A DNA stretch of 64,000 bases from Sinomonas notoginsengisoli (GCF_021554725.1 NZ_JAIZDP010000007.1:62001-126000); one strand, 5' to 3'. Numbered from the stretch's first letter, positions 25,797 to 35,380 are shown. Translations and numbers: made by a program. The notes: generated by a model not told the origin, from the sequence alone.

Positions 25797-26866
25797 CGCT
25801 GCTGCGCGCCGGCCGGAACGAGCATGACCTTGATCGCCCGACGCTCATCCATCGCGCGGTACGCCTCGGCAGTGTCCTCGAGCGGCATGACCGAATCGAA
25901 CACGAGGCCGGGGTTGATGGCGCCGGAGAGGACGTCCTCGAGCAGTTCCGGCAGGTACTCGCGCGTGGAGGCAGCGCCTCCGCCCACCGAGATGTTCTTG
26001 GAGAACATGGTGCCGATCGACAGCTCGGCCCCACCAGCGGGCACGCCCACGAATCCGACACTTCCGCCCGGCCGTGCACAGGCGACGGCTTGGTCCATCG
26101 ACTCCTTGGTGCCAACGCACTCGAGGACCGAATCCGCAAGTAGCCCGCCGAGGATCTCGCGCACCTCCTTGGCAGCCTCCTTGCCCCGCTCCGAGACGAC
26201 GTCCGTCGCGCCGAACTGCCGGGCGATCGCAGCGCGGTCCTCGTGTCGCGACATCGCGATGATCCGCTCGGCGCCCAGACGCTTCGCCGCGAGGATCCCG
26301 CAGAGGCCCACGGCGCCGTCGCCCACCACCACGACGCTCTGCCCCGGCCCCACATGGGCGGCGAGCGCCGCATGGTGCCCGGTCCCCATCACGTCAGAGA
26401 GGCTCAGGAGGCTCTTGGTGAGCGCCTCGTCCGGGTCCGTGACCCCCGGGACCGCAACGAGTGTGCCGTTGGCCAGGGGCACCCGGACCCGCTCGCCCTG
26501 GCCACCGTCCACGGGCAGGCCTTGCTCATCGGTGCCGCCCCACGCGGCGCGGTGCTCGCAGGCCACCTGCACCCCGTTGCGGCACGGGGCGCACTCGCCG
26601 CACGAGATGGCCCACGGGGCCACGACGAGATCGCCGACCTTGACCGCCGTGACGTCGTCGCCGACCGCCTCGACAACGCCCATGAACTCATGCCCGATCG
26701 GATGCGGCGACTTGGTCTCGCGCACGCCCCTGTAGGGCCACAGGTCCGAGCCGCACACGCAGGCGGCGGTCACCCGCACCACGGCGTCGCCGGGGAGACG
26801 GACCTCCGGGTCGGGGCGGTCCTCGACGCGGATGTCGCGGGTCCCGTGGATCATGGTGGCGCGCAT
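25793..26866 (-). CDS. Zinc-dependent medium-chain alcohol dehydrogenase
   Basis: A 357-residue oxidoreductase: catalytic zinc Cys in TAACVCGSDLWPY and His in PIGHEFMGVV, structural zinc cysteines in CGECAPCRNGVQVAC, dinucleotide fold SVVVVGDGAVGLCGI near 175. Start ATG has AGGAG 6 nt upstream. It forms a coupled pair with the deaminase gene (GTGA overlap). The substrate is not predictable; many relatives are annotated as 'IMP dehydrogenase'-like or formaldehyde-type ADHs without evidence. Confidence 0.85.
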   Translation of the reverse strand: MRATMIHGTRDIRVEDRPDPEVRLPGDAVVRVTAACVCGSDLWPYRGVRETKSPHPIGHEFMGVVEAVGDDVTAVKVGDLVVAPWAISCGECAPCRNGVQVACEHRAAWGGTDEQGLPVDGGQGERVRVPLANGTLVAVPGVTDPDEALTKSLLSLSDVMGTGHHAALAAHVGPGQSVVVVGDGAVGLCGILAAKRLGAERIIAMSRHEDRAAIARQFGATDVVSERGKEAAKEVREILGGLLADSVLECVGTKESMDQAVACARPGGSVGFVGVPAGGAELSIGTMFSKNISVGGGAASTREYLPELLEDVLSGAINPGLVFDSVMPLEDTAEAYRAMDERRAIKVMLVPAGAQQR

Positions 26867-26910
26867 GTGTTCTCCTGGAGGTCAGAGGGAAGGCTCTTTG
26901 GGCCGGGTAG

Positions 26911-26939
26911 TTCAGTCCCAACCTACTCCGGTCTATCCT
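26911..26939 (+). promoter_or_regulatory. Promoter for a leaderless luxR-type gene
   Basis: TTCAGT (26911-26916) and TATCCT (26934-26939), 17-bp spacer. The expected +1 falls on the GTG at 26946. Confidence 0.4.
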
Positions 26940-26945
26940 CATCTC

Positions 26946-28628
26946 GTGGCCGTACACAGCTCCGCGCCGCTCCTCGACGACGGACGTCGGCTGTACGAGT
27001 CCGGTGCCTGGAGCCGCGCGCTTGAGGCGTTTGAGCGCGCTGACTCCGTCGAGCCCCTGCCGGGCCATGACCTCATGCTCACTGCGTTCAGCGCGTACCT
27101 GCTGGGTCGCGAGGACCGCAGCATCGACCTGCTCGCCCGTGCCTTCCGGGACTTCCTCGACACGCACGACGACGCCGCTGCCGCCCGCGCCGCGTTCTGG
27201 CTCTCCTTCGCACATGACACCCGCGGGGACCGCGCCCGCGCGGAGGCGTGGGGACGCCGGCTCGAGGGGATCGTCGAGGACGGCCGTCTGGGCGGCGAAC
27301 GGGCGCTGCTGCTCTCGGGGATGGGACACCGCTCGCTGGCCTCCCCGGATCCGTCCGAGACCAGGCATGCACTCGAGCTCTCGCGGGAGGCCATTGCGCT
27401 CGCCCGGCTGGCCCAGGACACCGACACCGAGGTGTTCGCGCACCTGAGCGCCGGTTGGGCCCTCCTCCGGTTGGGGAGCGCCTCAGAAGGCCTCGGCGAA
27501 CTCGACGCCGCCATGGCCGCGGTGACATCGAACGAGGTCCAGACACCGATCGTGAACGGCGTGGCCTACTGCTCCGTGATCTCCGCCTCGCTGTGGGCCG
27601 ATGACGTGGCCCGCGCCCGTGAGTGGACCACTGCCGCGACCGCTTGGTGCGACCGGAACACGGAACTCGTCCCGTTCCGGGGCCAATGCCTTGTGCACCG
27701 GTCGCAGGTGAAAGTGCTCGACGGCGACTGGCCGGGAGCGCTCGACGAGGCCCTCATTGCCTGCAACCGGCTGCTGCCCGCCGACGCCGGATTCGCGAGC
27801 TACCAGCTCGGGGAGGTTCACCGACTCGCCGGACGGTTCGGAGAGGCAGAGGATGCTTACCGGATCGCCAACTCCGCGGGGCACCGCCCTGAGCCCGGAC
27901 TCATGCTGCTCCGCCTCGCCCAAGGCCGCATAGACACGGCGGTTTTCTCGGCCAGGCGCCTCGCCATCGAGCTGACCAGAGCCTCGGAGCGGGAGGCGTT
28001 TCTGCCGGCCTACGTCGATGTCATGGCAGCCGTCGGCGATTCCGACGCAGCCTTGGTGGGGGCGCGGGAGCTCGCAGAGCTGGCGGGCGCGACCGGGCTG
28101 GCAGGATCCCGCGCCAGCCTCCGGCGTGCCCGCGCACTCACCGCAGAGGGGACGGCCCGCTGCGCTGCCGGCGAGGCGCAGCTGGCGGTCGCGAGCCTCC
28201 GAGAGGCCTCGATGGCGTGGCACGAGCTGGGCATGCCGTACCCGGAGGCCCGTGCCAGGGCAGTTTTGGGCCGCTGCTATGCGGTCTTGGGCGATGACGA
28301 GGCTGCGGCCCTCGAGGTCGACGCCGCCCGCGCCGCCTTCGAGCGACTCGGAGCCGTTCCGGACCTCGCGGCGCTGCCGGCGAGCCCGGCTCGCGGCGCC
28401 GCAGCAGCAGGAGGCGACGTCGCGCCGTCGCCCGTGGTCCCTCTCACAGAACGGGAGGCGGAAGTCGTGCGGCTCGTGGCAGAGGGCCTCACGAACCGGG
28501 CTATCGCCGGCCGGCTCGTGCTGAGCGAGAAGACCGTCGCGCGGCACCTCGCGAACATCTACAGCAAGCTGGGCATCGCCTCCCGCGCCGCGGCGACCGC
28601 CTACGCGTACCGCCACGGTCTCGTCTGA
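26946..28628 (+). CDS. LuxR-family regulator with TPR-like repeats
   Basis: A 560-residue protein: a long all-helical, TPR-like part (residues 10-470; e.g. GRRLYESGAWSRALEAFERA, EVHRLAGRFGEAEDAYRIA) and a C-terminal LuxR/GerE helix-turn-helix (PLTEREAEVVRLVAEGLTNR, then LSEKTVARHLANIYSKLGI). There is no ATPase domain, unlike LAL/MalT regulators. The GTG at 26946 coincides with the predicted transcription start, suggesting a leaderless mRNA. It is 136 bp upstream of a flavin monooxygenase on the same strand, with a tandem GAGGTCACCAC repeat between them, and so is likely to control it. Confidence 0.85.
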   Translation: MAVHSSAPLLDDGRRLYESGAWSRALEAFERADSVEPLPGHDLMLTAFSAYLLGREDRSIDLLARAFRDFLDTHDDAAAARAAFWLSFAHDTRGDRARAEAWGRRLEGIVEDGRLGGERALLLSGMGHRSLASPDPSETRHALELSREAIALARLAQDTDTEVFAHLSAGWALLRLGSASEGLGELDAAMAAVTSNEVQTPIVNGVAYCSVISASLWADDVARAREWTTAATAWCDRNTELVPFRGQCLVHRSQVKVLDGDWPGALDEALIACNRLLPADAGFASYQLGEVHRLAGRFGEAEDAYRIANSAGHRPEPGLMLLRLAQGRIDTAVFSARRLAIELTRASEREAFLPAYVDVMAAVGDSDAALVGARELAELAGATGLAGSRASLRRARALTAEGTARCAAGEAQLAVASLREASMAWHELGMPYPEARARAVLGRCYAVLGDDEAAALEVDAARAAFERLGAVPDLAALPASPARGAAAAGGDVAPSPVVPLTEREAEVVRLVAEGLTNRAIAGRLVLSEKTVARHLANIYSKLGIASRAAATAYAYRHGLV

Positions 28629-28647
28629 GCCCCTCCCTTAATGTTGC

Positions 28648-28679
28648 GAGGTCACCACCCAGCAACCCGAGGTCACCAC
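28648..28679. promoter_or_regulatory. Tandem 11-bp direct repeat before the monooxygenase
   Basis: GAGGTCACCAC at 28648-28658 and again at 28669-28679, exactly 21 bp apart (two helical turns). It is also interleaved with GTTGC (28643-28647) and GCAAC (28662-28666). A typical arrangement for an activator binding the same face of DNA twice. Confidence 0.55.
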
Positions 28680-28764
28680 GTGCACAGAATGACCCATCCC
28701 TCCACACGCGGGATGCATCATCCACCCGATGCAAGCCATCCGACCGCCACCGTACCGTCGAAGT

Positions 28765-29892
28765 ATGACCAGCACCCAGCCCCAGACACCCCTTCCGCCA
28801 CGGCATGACGACAACCCCCGCTCGGTTGAGACGATCATCATCGGGGGCGGCCAGGCCGGCCTCGCGACGGCGCACTGGCTCGCCGAAGCTGGCAGCGAGT
28901 TCCTCCTCCTTGAGGCGAGTGAGCGGATCGGAGCACAGTGGCGCGAGCGCTACGACTCCCTTCGCCTCTTCACCCCAGCAATCGCCAACGGTCTCCCCGG
29001 CGAGCCGTATCCTGGTCCGAGGTTCGCGTTCCCGAGCGCGCGCGAGCTCGGGGACTACCTCGAGTCCTACGCTGTGCCACTCGCAGACCGCATCCTCACC
29101 GGCGTCCGCGTCACGTCCGTGGTCGCCCTCGACGGTGCTGGCTTCCGCATCACGACCACTGCCGGCGAGTACCTGGCCGACAATGTCGTGATCGCGGTGG
29201 GCTCCGACGCGACGCCGAAGGTCCCGGAGGCCGCCGCACGACTGGATCCGGGAATCCGGCAGATGCACTCCAGTCAGTACCGCAACCCGGGACAGCTCCT
29301 CCCCGGCCCGGTGCTCGTCGTCGGGGCCGGGACCTCCGGGGCGGACCTTGCCCTGGAGGCTGTCCAGACGGGGCACGAGACATGGCTGTCCGGCCGCCAC
29401 CCGGGTGAGATCCCCTTGAACGAGCGAATCCGCGGGCCGCTGTTCTGGCTCATCTCGACCTACGTCCTCACGCTCAAGAACCCCATCGGCCGCAGGGTCC
29501 GGCCCAAGATCCGGTCCGGCAGCGCACCCCTGGTCCGCACCAAGCGGGCCGATCTCGATGCCGCGGGCGTCCATCGGACCCAGGCGCGCACGGTCGGCGT
29601 CGTCGACGGGAGGCCGCAACTCGATGACGGCACCGTCCTCGACGTCGCCAACGTCCTGTGGTGCACGGGGTACCGCGGTGACTACTCGTTCGTGCCCGCC
29701 GCGACGATCGGCCCCGACGGCTTCCCTGCCCAGGTGGACGGGGCGGCCGACGACGTTCCCGGCCTCTTCTTCGTGGGCCTCGTGTTCCAGAGGGCCTTCA
29801 GCTCGCACCTCGTTGGCGGCGTCGGGAGGGACGCGAAAATCGTCGCGGACATGATCGCCGCCCGCTCCCGCGTCGGCGCGCCGGCCCGTTGA
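28765..29892 (+). CDS. Flavin-containing monooxygenase / CzcO-type oxidoreductase
   Basis: A 375-residue FAD and NADPH enzyme. FAD motif TIIIGGGQAGLATAHWL near residue 25, NADP motif VLVVGAGTSGADLAL near 190, and the C-terminal VLWCTGYRGDYSFV motif typical of the class B monooxygenase/CzcO group. ATG at 28765 fits a leaderless start 7 nt after a TACCGT -10-like box; an ATG at 28729 is possible. It lies behind the LuxR-type regulator. Substrate unknown. Confidence 0.82.
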   Translation: MTSTQPQTPLPPRHDDNPRSVETIIIGGGQAGLATAHWLAEAGSEFLLLEASERIGAQWRERYDSLRLFTPAIANGLPGEPYPGPRFAFPSARELGDYLESYAVPLADRILTGVRVTSVVALDGAGFRITTTAGEYLADNVVIAVGSDATPKVPEAAARLDPGIRQMHSSQYRNPGQLLPGPVLVVGAGTSGADLALEAVQTGHETWLSGRHPGEIPLNERIRGPLFWLISTYVLTLKNPIGRRVRPKIRSGSAPLVRTKRADLDAAGVHRTQARTVGVVDGRPQLDDGTVLDVANVLWCTGYRGDYSFVPAATIGPDGFPAQVDGAADDVPGLFFVGLVFQRAFSSHLVGGVGRDAKIVADMIAARSRVGAPAR

Positions 29893-29900
29893 ATCGGCCC

Positions 29901-29993
29901 GGATTCCGACCGTCTTTCGGCCGCTGCCACCGCGTGCCGCCCGGGACACGCCGCGAAAGAGAGAGTCTCGCGGGCAAGAAGTGGTCGGAATCC
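29901..29993. repeat. 93-bp element bounded by perfect 11-bp inverted repeats
   Basis: GGATTCCGACC (29901-29911) and GGTCGGAATCC (29983-29993) are exact inverted repeats 71 bp apart, with a smaller stem CCGCGA/TCGCGG (29951-29973) inside. It lies between convergent genes. No target-site duplication is obvious. It could be a two-way terminator, a REP-like element or a MITE remnant. Confidence 0.5.
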
Positions 29994-30013
29994 TTCGCGG
30001 GGACCTGATGACG

Positions 30014-30060
30014 ACGACGGCCGGGCACCCTCCGCGAGGAAGGTGACCGGCCGCCGTCGT
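30014..30060 (-). terminator. Terminator of sucCD
   Basis: Interrupted stem starting ACGACGG (30014-30020) and ending CCGTCGT (30054-30060), with CACC/GGTG closing an inner part and a bulge. It is 15 bp after the sucD stop. Confidence 0.55.
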
Positions 30061-30075
30061 GCTCGAGAGAACCCG

Positions 30076-31011
30076 TTAGAGGTTCGAATCCGGGGTGTGC
30101 ACCGGGTAGACCGAACGGAGGAGGTGGGCGGTTTCGGACGGCGTCCTGCCGACCTTCACGCCCGCGGCCTCGAGGGCCTCCTTCTTGGCCTGGGCGGTGC
30201 CGGAGGAGCCGGAGACGATGGCACCGGCGTGGCCCATGGTCTTGCCCTCCGGAGCGGTGAAGCCTGCCACGTAGCCGACGACCGGCTTGGTGACGTTGTT
30301 CTTGATGAACTCGGCCGCGCGTTCCTCGGCGTCGCCGCCGATCTCGCCGATCATGACGATTGCCTTCGTATCCGGGTCCTTCTCGAACGCCGCGAGGGCG
30401 TCGATGTGCGTGGTGCCGATGACCGGGTCGCCGCCGATGCCGATGGCGGTGGAGAAGCCGAGGTCACGCAGCTCGTACATCATCTGGTACGTCAGGGTCC
30501 CCGACTTGGACACGAGGCCCACGCCGCCCTTGCCGGTGATGTTGGCCGGGGTGATGCCCACGAGGGACTCGCCCGGGGTGATGATCCCGGGGCAGTTCGG
30601 GCCAATGATGCGGGTGGCCTGGTTGCCCTCGGCGTCCTTCTTGGACTGCGCGAGCGCCCAGAACTCCGCGGAATCCTGGACTGGCACGCCCTCGGTGATG
30701 ACCACGACGAGGCCGATCTCGGCCTCGATGGCCTCGACCACGGCGTCCTTGGTGAAGGCCGGCGGGACGAACACGATCGTGGTGTCCGCACCGGTCTCGG
30801 CCATTGCCTCCTTGACCGAGGCGAAGACCGGGAGCTCGAGGGCGTTGCCATGCTGGTCCTCGTGGCTCACCGTAGTGCCCGCCTTGCGGGCGTTGACGCC
30901 GCCCACAATGTTGGTGCCGGCCGCGAGCATGCGCGCCGTGTGCTTCGAGCCCTCGCCACCGGTGATGCCCTGGACGATGACCTTGTTGTCCTTATTGAGG
31001 AAGATCGACAT
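30076..31011 (-). CDS. sucD: Succinyl-CoA synthetase alpha subunit
   Basis: CoA-binding subunit (311 residues) of the TCA-cycle ligase. The N-terminal Rossmann motif [19 protein letters not shown] (residues 10-28), the [14 protein letters not shown] loop and the phosphorylated histidine in [15 protein letters not shown] near 250 are all present. SD GAGAG before the ATG. 12 bp behind sucC in one operon. Confidence 0.96.
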   Translation of the reverse strand: MSIFLNKDNKVIVQGITGGEGSKHTARMLAAGTNIVGGVNARKAGTTVSHEDQHGNALELPVFASVKEAMAETGADTTIVFVPPAFTKDAVVEAIEAEIGLVVVITEGVPVQDSAEFWALAQSKKDAEGNQATRIIGPNCPGIITPGESLVGITPANITGKGGVGLVSKSGTLTYQMMYELRDLGFSTAIGIGGDPVIGTTHIDALAAFEKDPDTKAIVMIGEIGGDAEERAAEFIKNNVTKPVVGYVAGFTAPEGKTMGHAGAIVSGSSGTAQAKKEALEAAGVKVGRTPSETAHLLRSVYPVHTPDSNL

Positions 31012-31023
31012 TTTCTCTCGTCC

Positions 31024-32202
31024 TTACTTCACTGCGTTCGAGGAGTTCGCCAGCTCGGCGGCCTTGTCGGCGCCCTGGTCCATGTTCTCGGCGAGGGTGA
31101 CCAGCGGGTGGTTCGCCTCGTGGAGGATGCGGCGGCCCTCGTCGACGTTGTTCCCGTCGAGGCGCACGACGAGCGGCTTGTTGGCCGAGTCGCCGAGCTT
31201 GTCCAGGGCACCCACGATGCCATTCGCGACGGCGTCGCACGCGGTGATGCCGCCGAAGACGTTGACGAAGACGCTCTTGACCTGCTCGTCACCGAGGATG
31301 ATGCCCAGGCCGTTGGCCATGACCTCGGCCGAGGCGCCGCCGCCGATGTCCAGGAAGTTGGCGGGCTTGACGTTGCCGTGCTTCTCGCCAGCGTACGCCA
31401 CGACGTCCAGCGTGGACATCACGAGGCCAGCGCCGTTGCCGATGATGCCGACCTCGCCGTCGAGCTTGACGTAGTTCAGGTCGAGGGCCTTGGCCTTGGC
31501 CTCGAGCGGATCCTCGGAGTCCTTATCGGCGAGCTCCTCGTGCTCGGCGTGGCGGAAGCCAGCGTTCTCGTCGAGGGAGACCTTGCCGTCGAGGGCGATG
31601 ATGTCCCCGGCACCGGTGCGGACGAGCGGGTTGACCTCGACCAGTGTGGCATCCTCGCCCTTGAAGACGTCCCACAGCTTGACCAGGACTGCCGCGACCT
31701 TCTCGCGCAGCTCCGGGGCGAACCCGGCAGCCTCGACGATCTCGGCAGCCTTACCTGCGTCGATGCCCGCGGCCGGATCGACCGGGACCTTCGCAAGGGC
31801 CTCGGGACGCTCGACGGCGAGCTGCTCGATCTCCATGCCGCCCTCTACGGAGCACATGGCGAGGTAGTTGCGGTTGGAGCGGTCGAGGAGGACCGAGAAG
31901 TAGAACTCCTCGGCGATGTCCGCGCCGGCGGCGATCATGACCTTCTTGACCGTGTGGCCCTTGATGTCCATGCCGAGGATGTTGGTCGCGTGCTCGAACG
32001 CCTCGTCGACGGTCTTGGCGACCTTCACGCCGCCGGCCTTGCCGCGGCCGCCGACCTTCACCTGAGCCTTGACGACGGTGACCCCGCCGATCTTCTCGGC
32101 CGCGGCCTTGGCTTCCTCGGGGGTGTACGCAACGATCCCGGCAAGCACGGGAACACCGTGCGCCTCGAACAGATCGCGCGCCTGATATTCAAACAGGTCC
32201 AC
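31024..32202 (-). CDS. sucC: Succinyl-CoA synthetase beta subunit
   Basis: Nucleotide-binding subunit (392 residues). ATP-grasp part with [19 protein letters not shown] at the start, [18 protein letters not shown] near 45-60, [19 protein letters not shown] near 200, and the C-terminal ligase domain with [13 protein letters not shown] and [19 protein letters not shown] start. First gene of sucCD; a long 218-bp leader region separates it from pcrA. Confidence 0.96.
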   Translation of the reverse strand: MDLFEYQARDLFEAHGVPVLAGIVAYTPEEAKAAAEKIGGVTVVKAQVKVGGRGKAGGVKVAKTVDEAFEHATNILGMDIKGHTVKKVMIAAGADIAEEFYFSVLLDRSNRNYLAMCSVEGGMEIEQLAVERPEALAKVPVDPAAGIDAGKAAEIVEAAGFAPELREKVAAVLVKLWDVFKGEDATLVEVNPLVRTGAGDIIALDGKVSLDENAGFRHAEHEELADKDSEDPLEAKAKALDLNYVKLDGEVGIIGNGAGLVMSTLDVVAYAGEKHGNVKPANFLDIGGGASAEVMANGLGIILGDEQVKSVFVNVFGGITACDAVANGIVGALDKLGDSANKPLVVRLDGNNVDEGRRILHEANHPLVTLAENMDQGADKAAELANSSNAVK

Positions 32203-32420
32203 GGTTCAGGTCCTCTACGTCGAAAGTAGTTCTGACTCGGAGCACGCACGAGAGTGCCGTGGGGAGCTCCCCTCGGCGGGCCTGATGCTCCAAGGGAAAA
32301 CTGTAGTCCCTCACAGCGTTGCGGATTGAACCGGGCCGACTTTCGTGACCAAGCGCACAGCTCTACCATGTGTAGAATTCGCGCACCACGTTGCTCCCAC
32401 GTCGGCGCAGGAGAAGGGCT
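32203..32420 (-). promoter_or_regulatory. sucCD upstream region
   Basis: 218 bp between pcrA and sucC. It contains a small dyad TCTAC-CATGT-GTAGA (32362-32376) and a TACAGT -10-like box on the minus strand near 32303-32298 without a good -35. No known riboswitch pattern was recognised. Confidence 0.35.
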
Positions 32421-34967
32421 CTAGCTGACCTTGGTCAGCGGCGCGTACCTGAGCAGGAGGCGCTTCTCGCCAATGTCGAAGCTGACCTTGGCGACGGTCT
32501 TGTCCCCGGCACCCTCGACCCCGATCACGGTGCCGTTGCCGAACGCCGTGTGGTTGACCTTATCCCCCACCGCCACGGAGATGACCTCCTTCTGCGGTTG
32601 CACTCGGCCCTTCCTCGTGGACGCGGACGCCGTGGAGGTGGCCGGGGAAATCGAGGAGAAGCTCGTGTTCCTGCTCGTCCCCGCGCCCCAGGAGGATCCG
32701 CCGAAGCGCCCACCGAGCCGGTCGTACCGGCCGTTCCCTTCGCTGCCCGCAGTGCCCACAGCGGGAGGCCTCTTGGAACCCTCCCGCTTCCAGTCGATGA
32801 GCTCGGCAGGAACCTCCCCGATGAACTGGCTCGCGGGGTAGTACTCGCTCTGGCCCCAGAGGCTGCGTACCTCCGAGCGCGTGAGGTAGAGCCGCTTGCG
32901 CGCCCGCGTGAGCCCCACGTACGCCAGGCGCCGCTCCTCGGCGAGCTCCTCGGGATCCGTCGCGGAGCGCCGATGCGGGAACACGCCGTGCTCCATGCCC
33001 GTGAGGAACACCACCGGGAACTCGAGGCCCTTGGCCGTGTGCAGGGTCATGAGGGTCACGACGCCCTGCCGCCTCGCCTCGGCGACCGCCGCGTCCACCT
33101 CAGCCTGGGAGGCTCCGTCCGGCGCATCGGGGATCTGGTCCGCGTCGGCGACGAGGGAGACCTGCTCGAGGAATTCCTCGAGGCTCCCCTCAGGGTTGTC
33201 CCGCTCGTATTCGCGGACGACGGCGACGAGCTCGGCCAGGTTCTCGACGCGCGACTCATCCTGGGGGTCAGTCGAGCTGCGCAGGCCCGCGAGATAGCCG
33301 GTCTGCTCGAGCACCGCTTCGAGCGCCTCTGCCGCGCCCGACCCCTCGGCCACGGCGGCGAGGTCGTCGAGGAGCTTGACGAAGGAGGTGACCGAGTTCA
33401 GGGAGCGCGTCGCGATCCCTGGGGCCTCCTCGGCCCGTCGCATGGCGGCCATGAAGGAGGTCCGCTCCCGCTCGGCCAGGGCGGCGATCGTGCCCTCGGC
33501 CCGCTCGCCGATCCCCCGCTTGGGCTCGTTGAGGACGCGTCGGAGGTTGACGTCGTCGTCCGGGTTCACCAGCACGCGCAGGTAGGCGAGGGCGTCCTTG
33601 ATCTCCTTGCGCTCGTAGAAGCGCGTGCCGCCCACAACCTTGTACGGCAGTCCCACGCGCATGAGGATCTCCTCGAGGCTGCGGGACTGTGCGTTGGTGC
33701 GGTAGAACACGGCGACGTCGCCAGGACGGAACTCGCCGGTGTCCGTGAGCCGGTCGATCTCCTTGGCGATGAACCGCGCTTCCTCGTGCTCATTCTCGGC
33801 CGCGTACCCGATGATCTTCTCGCCCGACCCTTCGGCGGTCCAGAGTCGCTTCTCGGGCCGGTTCGGATTCCTTGAGATGACGGCGTTCGCAGCGGAGAGG
33901 ATGGTCTGCGTGGAGCGGTAATTCTGCTCGAGCTTGATGGTCCGCGCGTTCGGATAGTCCTTCTCGAACTCCACGATGTTGCGGAGGTCCGCACCGCGGA
34001 ACGCGTAAATGGACTGGTCCGAGTCGCCGACGACCGTCAGTTCGGAGGCGTCCTCCCCCGCCCCGACGATCTCCCGCACGAGCGAGTACTGGGCATGGTT
34101 CGTGTCCTGGTACTCGTCCACGAGGACGTGCCTGAACCGGCGCCGGTAGGTTTCGGCCAGCGCCGGGAAGGCCCTGAACATGTACACGGTTTCGGCGATG
34201 AGGTCGTCGAAGTCCATGGCGTTCGCCTGGCGCAGGCGCTGCGTGTAGCCCTTGTAGACCTCGGCGACGCCGGCCTCGAACGGGTCGTTCATGTTCGCAC
34301 GGGCTGCGAAGTCGTCGGCGTCGATGAGCTCGTTCTTGAGCGAGGAGATCTTGTGCTGGATGGCCTTCGGAGCCACCTTCTTGGGGTCAAGTTCGAGGCC
34401 CTTGTGCACGAGCGTGATGAGGCGCAGCGAGTCGGCCGAGTCGTAGATCGAGAAGTTCGAGTTGAGGCCTACGGACTTGGCCTCCCTGCGCAGGATCCGC
34501 ACGCACGAGGAGTGGAACGTGGAGATCCACATGCGCTGCGCCCGCTCGCCCACGAGGGACTCAATGCGCTCGCGCATCTCGGCCGCGGCTTTGTTGGTGA
34601 AGGTGATGGCGAGGATCTCGCCGTGGTGCGCGCGGCGTGTGGCGATGAGGTAGGCGATGCGGTGCGAGAGGACGCGGGTCTTGCCGGAGCCCGCTCCCGC
34701 GATGATCAGCAGCGGACTTCCCGTATGGGTGACGGCCTCGAGCTGCTGCTGGTTCAGGCCCTCGAGCAGGTGTGCGGCCTCAGCCTCGGCCTCGCGCCGG
34801 GCGTCGTCCGCCGGATCCGAGGCGGGCAGCCAACCCTCGGGAAGGTCCTCGGGCGCCCCGTACTCCTCCTCGGGGGCGGGCGGGAGCTCTTCGGGATCCG
34901 GTTCCTCCGCCCTGCCGGGCGTGCCGGACTTGGGCAGGTGGGCGTAGGGATCGAAGAGCATATCCAT
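32421..34967 (-). CDS. pcrA: ATP-dependent DNA helicase PcrA/UvrD1
   Basis: Superfamily 1 helicase (848 residues) used in repair and replication restart. LNQQQLEAVTHTGSPLLIIAGAG then SGKT (Walker A, about residue 90), motif Ia TFTNKAAAEM, motif II HVLVDEYQDTN, motif III VVGDSDQSIYAFRGAD, motif IV LEQNYRSTQTIL, motif V LMTLHTAKGLEFPVVF, motif VI VGLTRARKRL. A C-terminal Tudor-like region (VGDKVNHTAFGNGTVIGVEG) binds RNA polymerase in relatives. Acidic N-terminal tail of about 70 residues. ATG at 34967 chosen over an in-frame start at 35030, which would add unconserved sequence. Confidence 0.95.
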   Translation of the reverse strand: MDMLFDPYAHLPKSGTPGRAEEPDPEELPPAPEEEYGAPEDLPEGWLPASDPADDARREAEAEAAHLLEGLNQQQLEAVTHTGSPLLIIAGAGSGKTRVLSHRIAYLIATRRAHHGEILAITFTNKAAAEMRERIESLVGERAQRMWISTFHSSCVRILRREAKSVGLNSNFSIYDSADSLRLITLVHKGLELDPKKVAPKAIQHKISSLKNELIDADDFAARANMNDPFEAGVAEVYKGYTQRLRQANAMDFDDLIAETVYMFRAFPALAETYRRRFRHVLVDEYQDTNHAQYSLVREIVGAGEDASELTVVGDSDQSIYAFRGADLRNIVEFEKDYPNARTIKLEQNYRSTQTILSAANAVISRNPNRPEKRLWTAEGSGEKIIGYAAENEHEEARFIAKEIDRLTDTGEFRPGDVAVFYRTNAQSRSLEEILMRVGLPYKVVGGTRFYERKEIKDALAYLRVLVNPDDDVNLRRVLNEPKRGIGERAEGTIAALAERERTSFMAAMRRAEEAPGIATRSLNSVTSFVKLLDDLAAVAEGSGAAEALEAVLEQTGYLAGLRSSTDPQDESRVENLAELVAVVREYERDNPEGSLEEFLEQVSLVADADQIPDAPDGASQAEVDAAVAEARRQGVVTLMTLHTAKGLEFPVVFLTGMEHGVFPHRRSATDPEELAEERRLAYVGLTRARKRLYLTRSEVRSLWGQSEYYPASQFIGEVPAELIDWKREGSKRPPAVGTAGSEGNGRYDRLGGRFGGSSWGAGTSRNTSFSSISPATSTASASTRKGRVQPQKEVISVAVGDKVNHTAFGNGTVIGVEGAGDKTVAKVSFDIGEKRLLLRYAPLTKVS

Positions 34968-35030
34968 GATCCATCCATGGTAGTCCGGACCCCGACACTT
35001 CTGCGGTGGCGGCACCAGACACGCAGCCAC

Positions 35031-35069
35031 GAGCGCGGTCCGGCGTGGAACCTCTGCCGGACCGCGCTC
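35031..35069 (-). terminator. Perfect hairpin terminator
   Basis: GAGCGCGGTCCGGC (35031-35044) and GCCGGACCGCGCTC (35056-35069) form a perfect 14-bp stem with an 11-nt loop, 12 bp after the stop of the small gene at 35082. Confidence 0.75.
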
Positions 35070-35081
35070 GCACGCGAGACG

Positions 35082-35330
35082 TCAGCCGCCGTCGCCGGCT
35101 CTCCGCACGCCGTAGTGGTGGCCTTCGCTGTCCGTCTCGATCTCGATCCCGGAGAGTTCCTTCTCCTCCTTGATGTCCTCGGGATTGTGGCCGTGCCGTT
35201 CAGGCTCCTGCATGCTGCGACGGTTGGCCGGACCGTACAGTGCACGCAGATGCCCCATGGCCCGCATGAAGGATTCGGGCTTCGTCTCATGCTCGCCCGG
35301 CTCCCGCTGGTGTGGTTCGTGATGGCTCAT
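35082..35330 (-). CDS. Small hydrophilic protein, function unknown
   Basis: An 82-residue, His/Glu-rich, highly charged protein with no membrane segment or known motif (begins MSHHEPHQREPGEHETKPES). A strong SD (AGGAGGGAGG) lies 6 nt before the ATG and a perfect terminator follows, so it is a real gene. It precedes pcrA on the same strand and neighbours two other small genes with the same SD. Possibly intrinsically disordered. Confidence 0.65.
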   Translation of the reverse strand: MSHHEPHQREPGEHETKPESFMRAMGHLRALYGPANRRSMQEPERHGHNPEDIKEEKELSGIEIETDSEGHHYGVRRAGDGG

Positions 35331-35380
35331 CGCGCACCTCCCTCCTGTGCCTGGTTCAACGATGCGCCGTCATGCAGAGT

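Noticed and set aside
30043-32229. 728-codon open frame on the plus strand opposite sucCD
   Set aside because: It is fully antisense to the two clearly conserved sucC and sucD genes, has no known domain, and long antisense frames are expected at this GC content.
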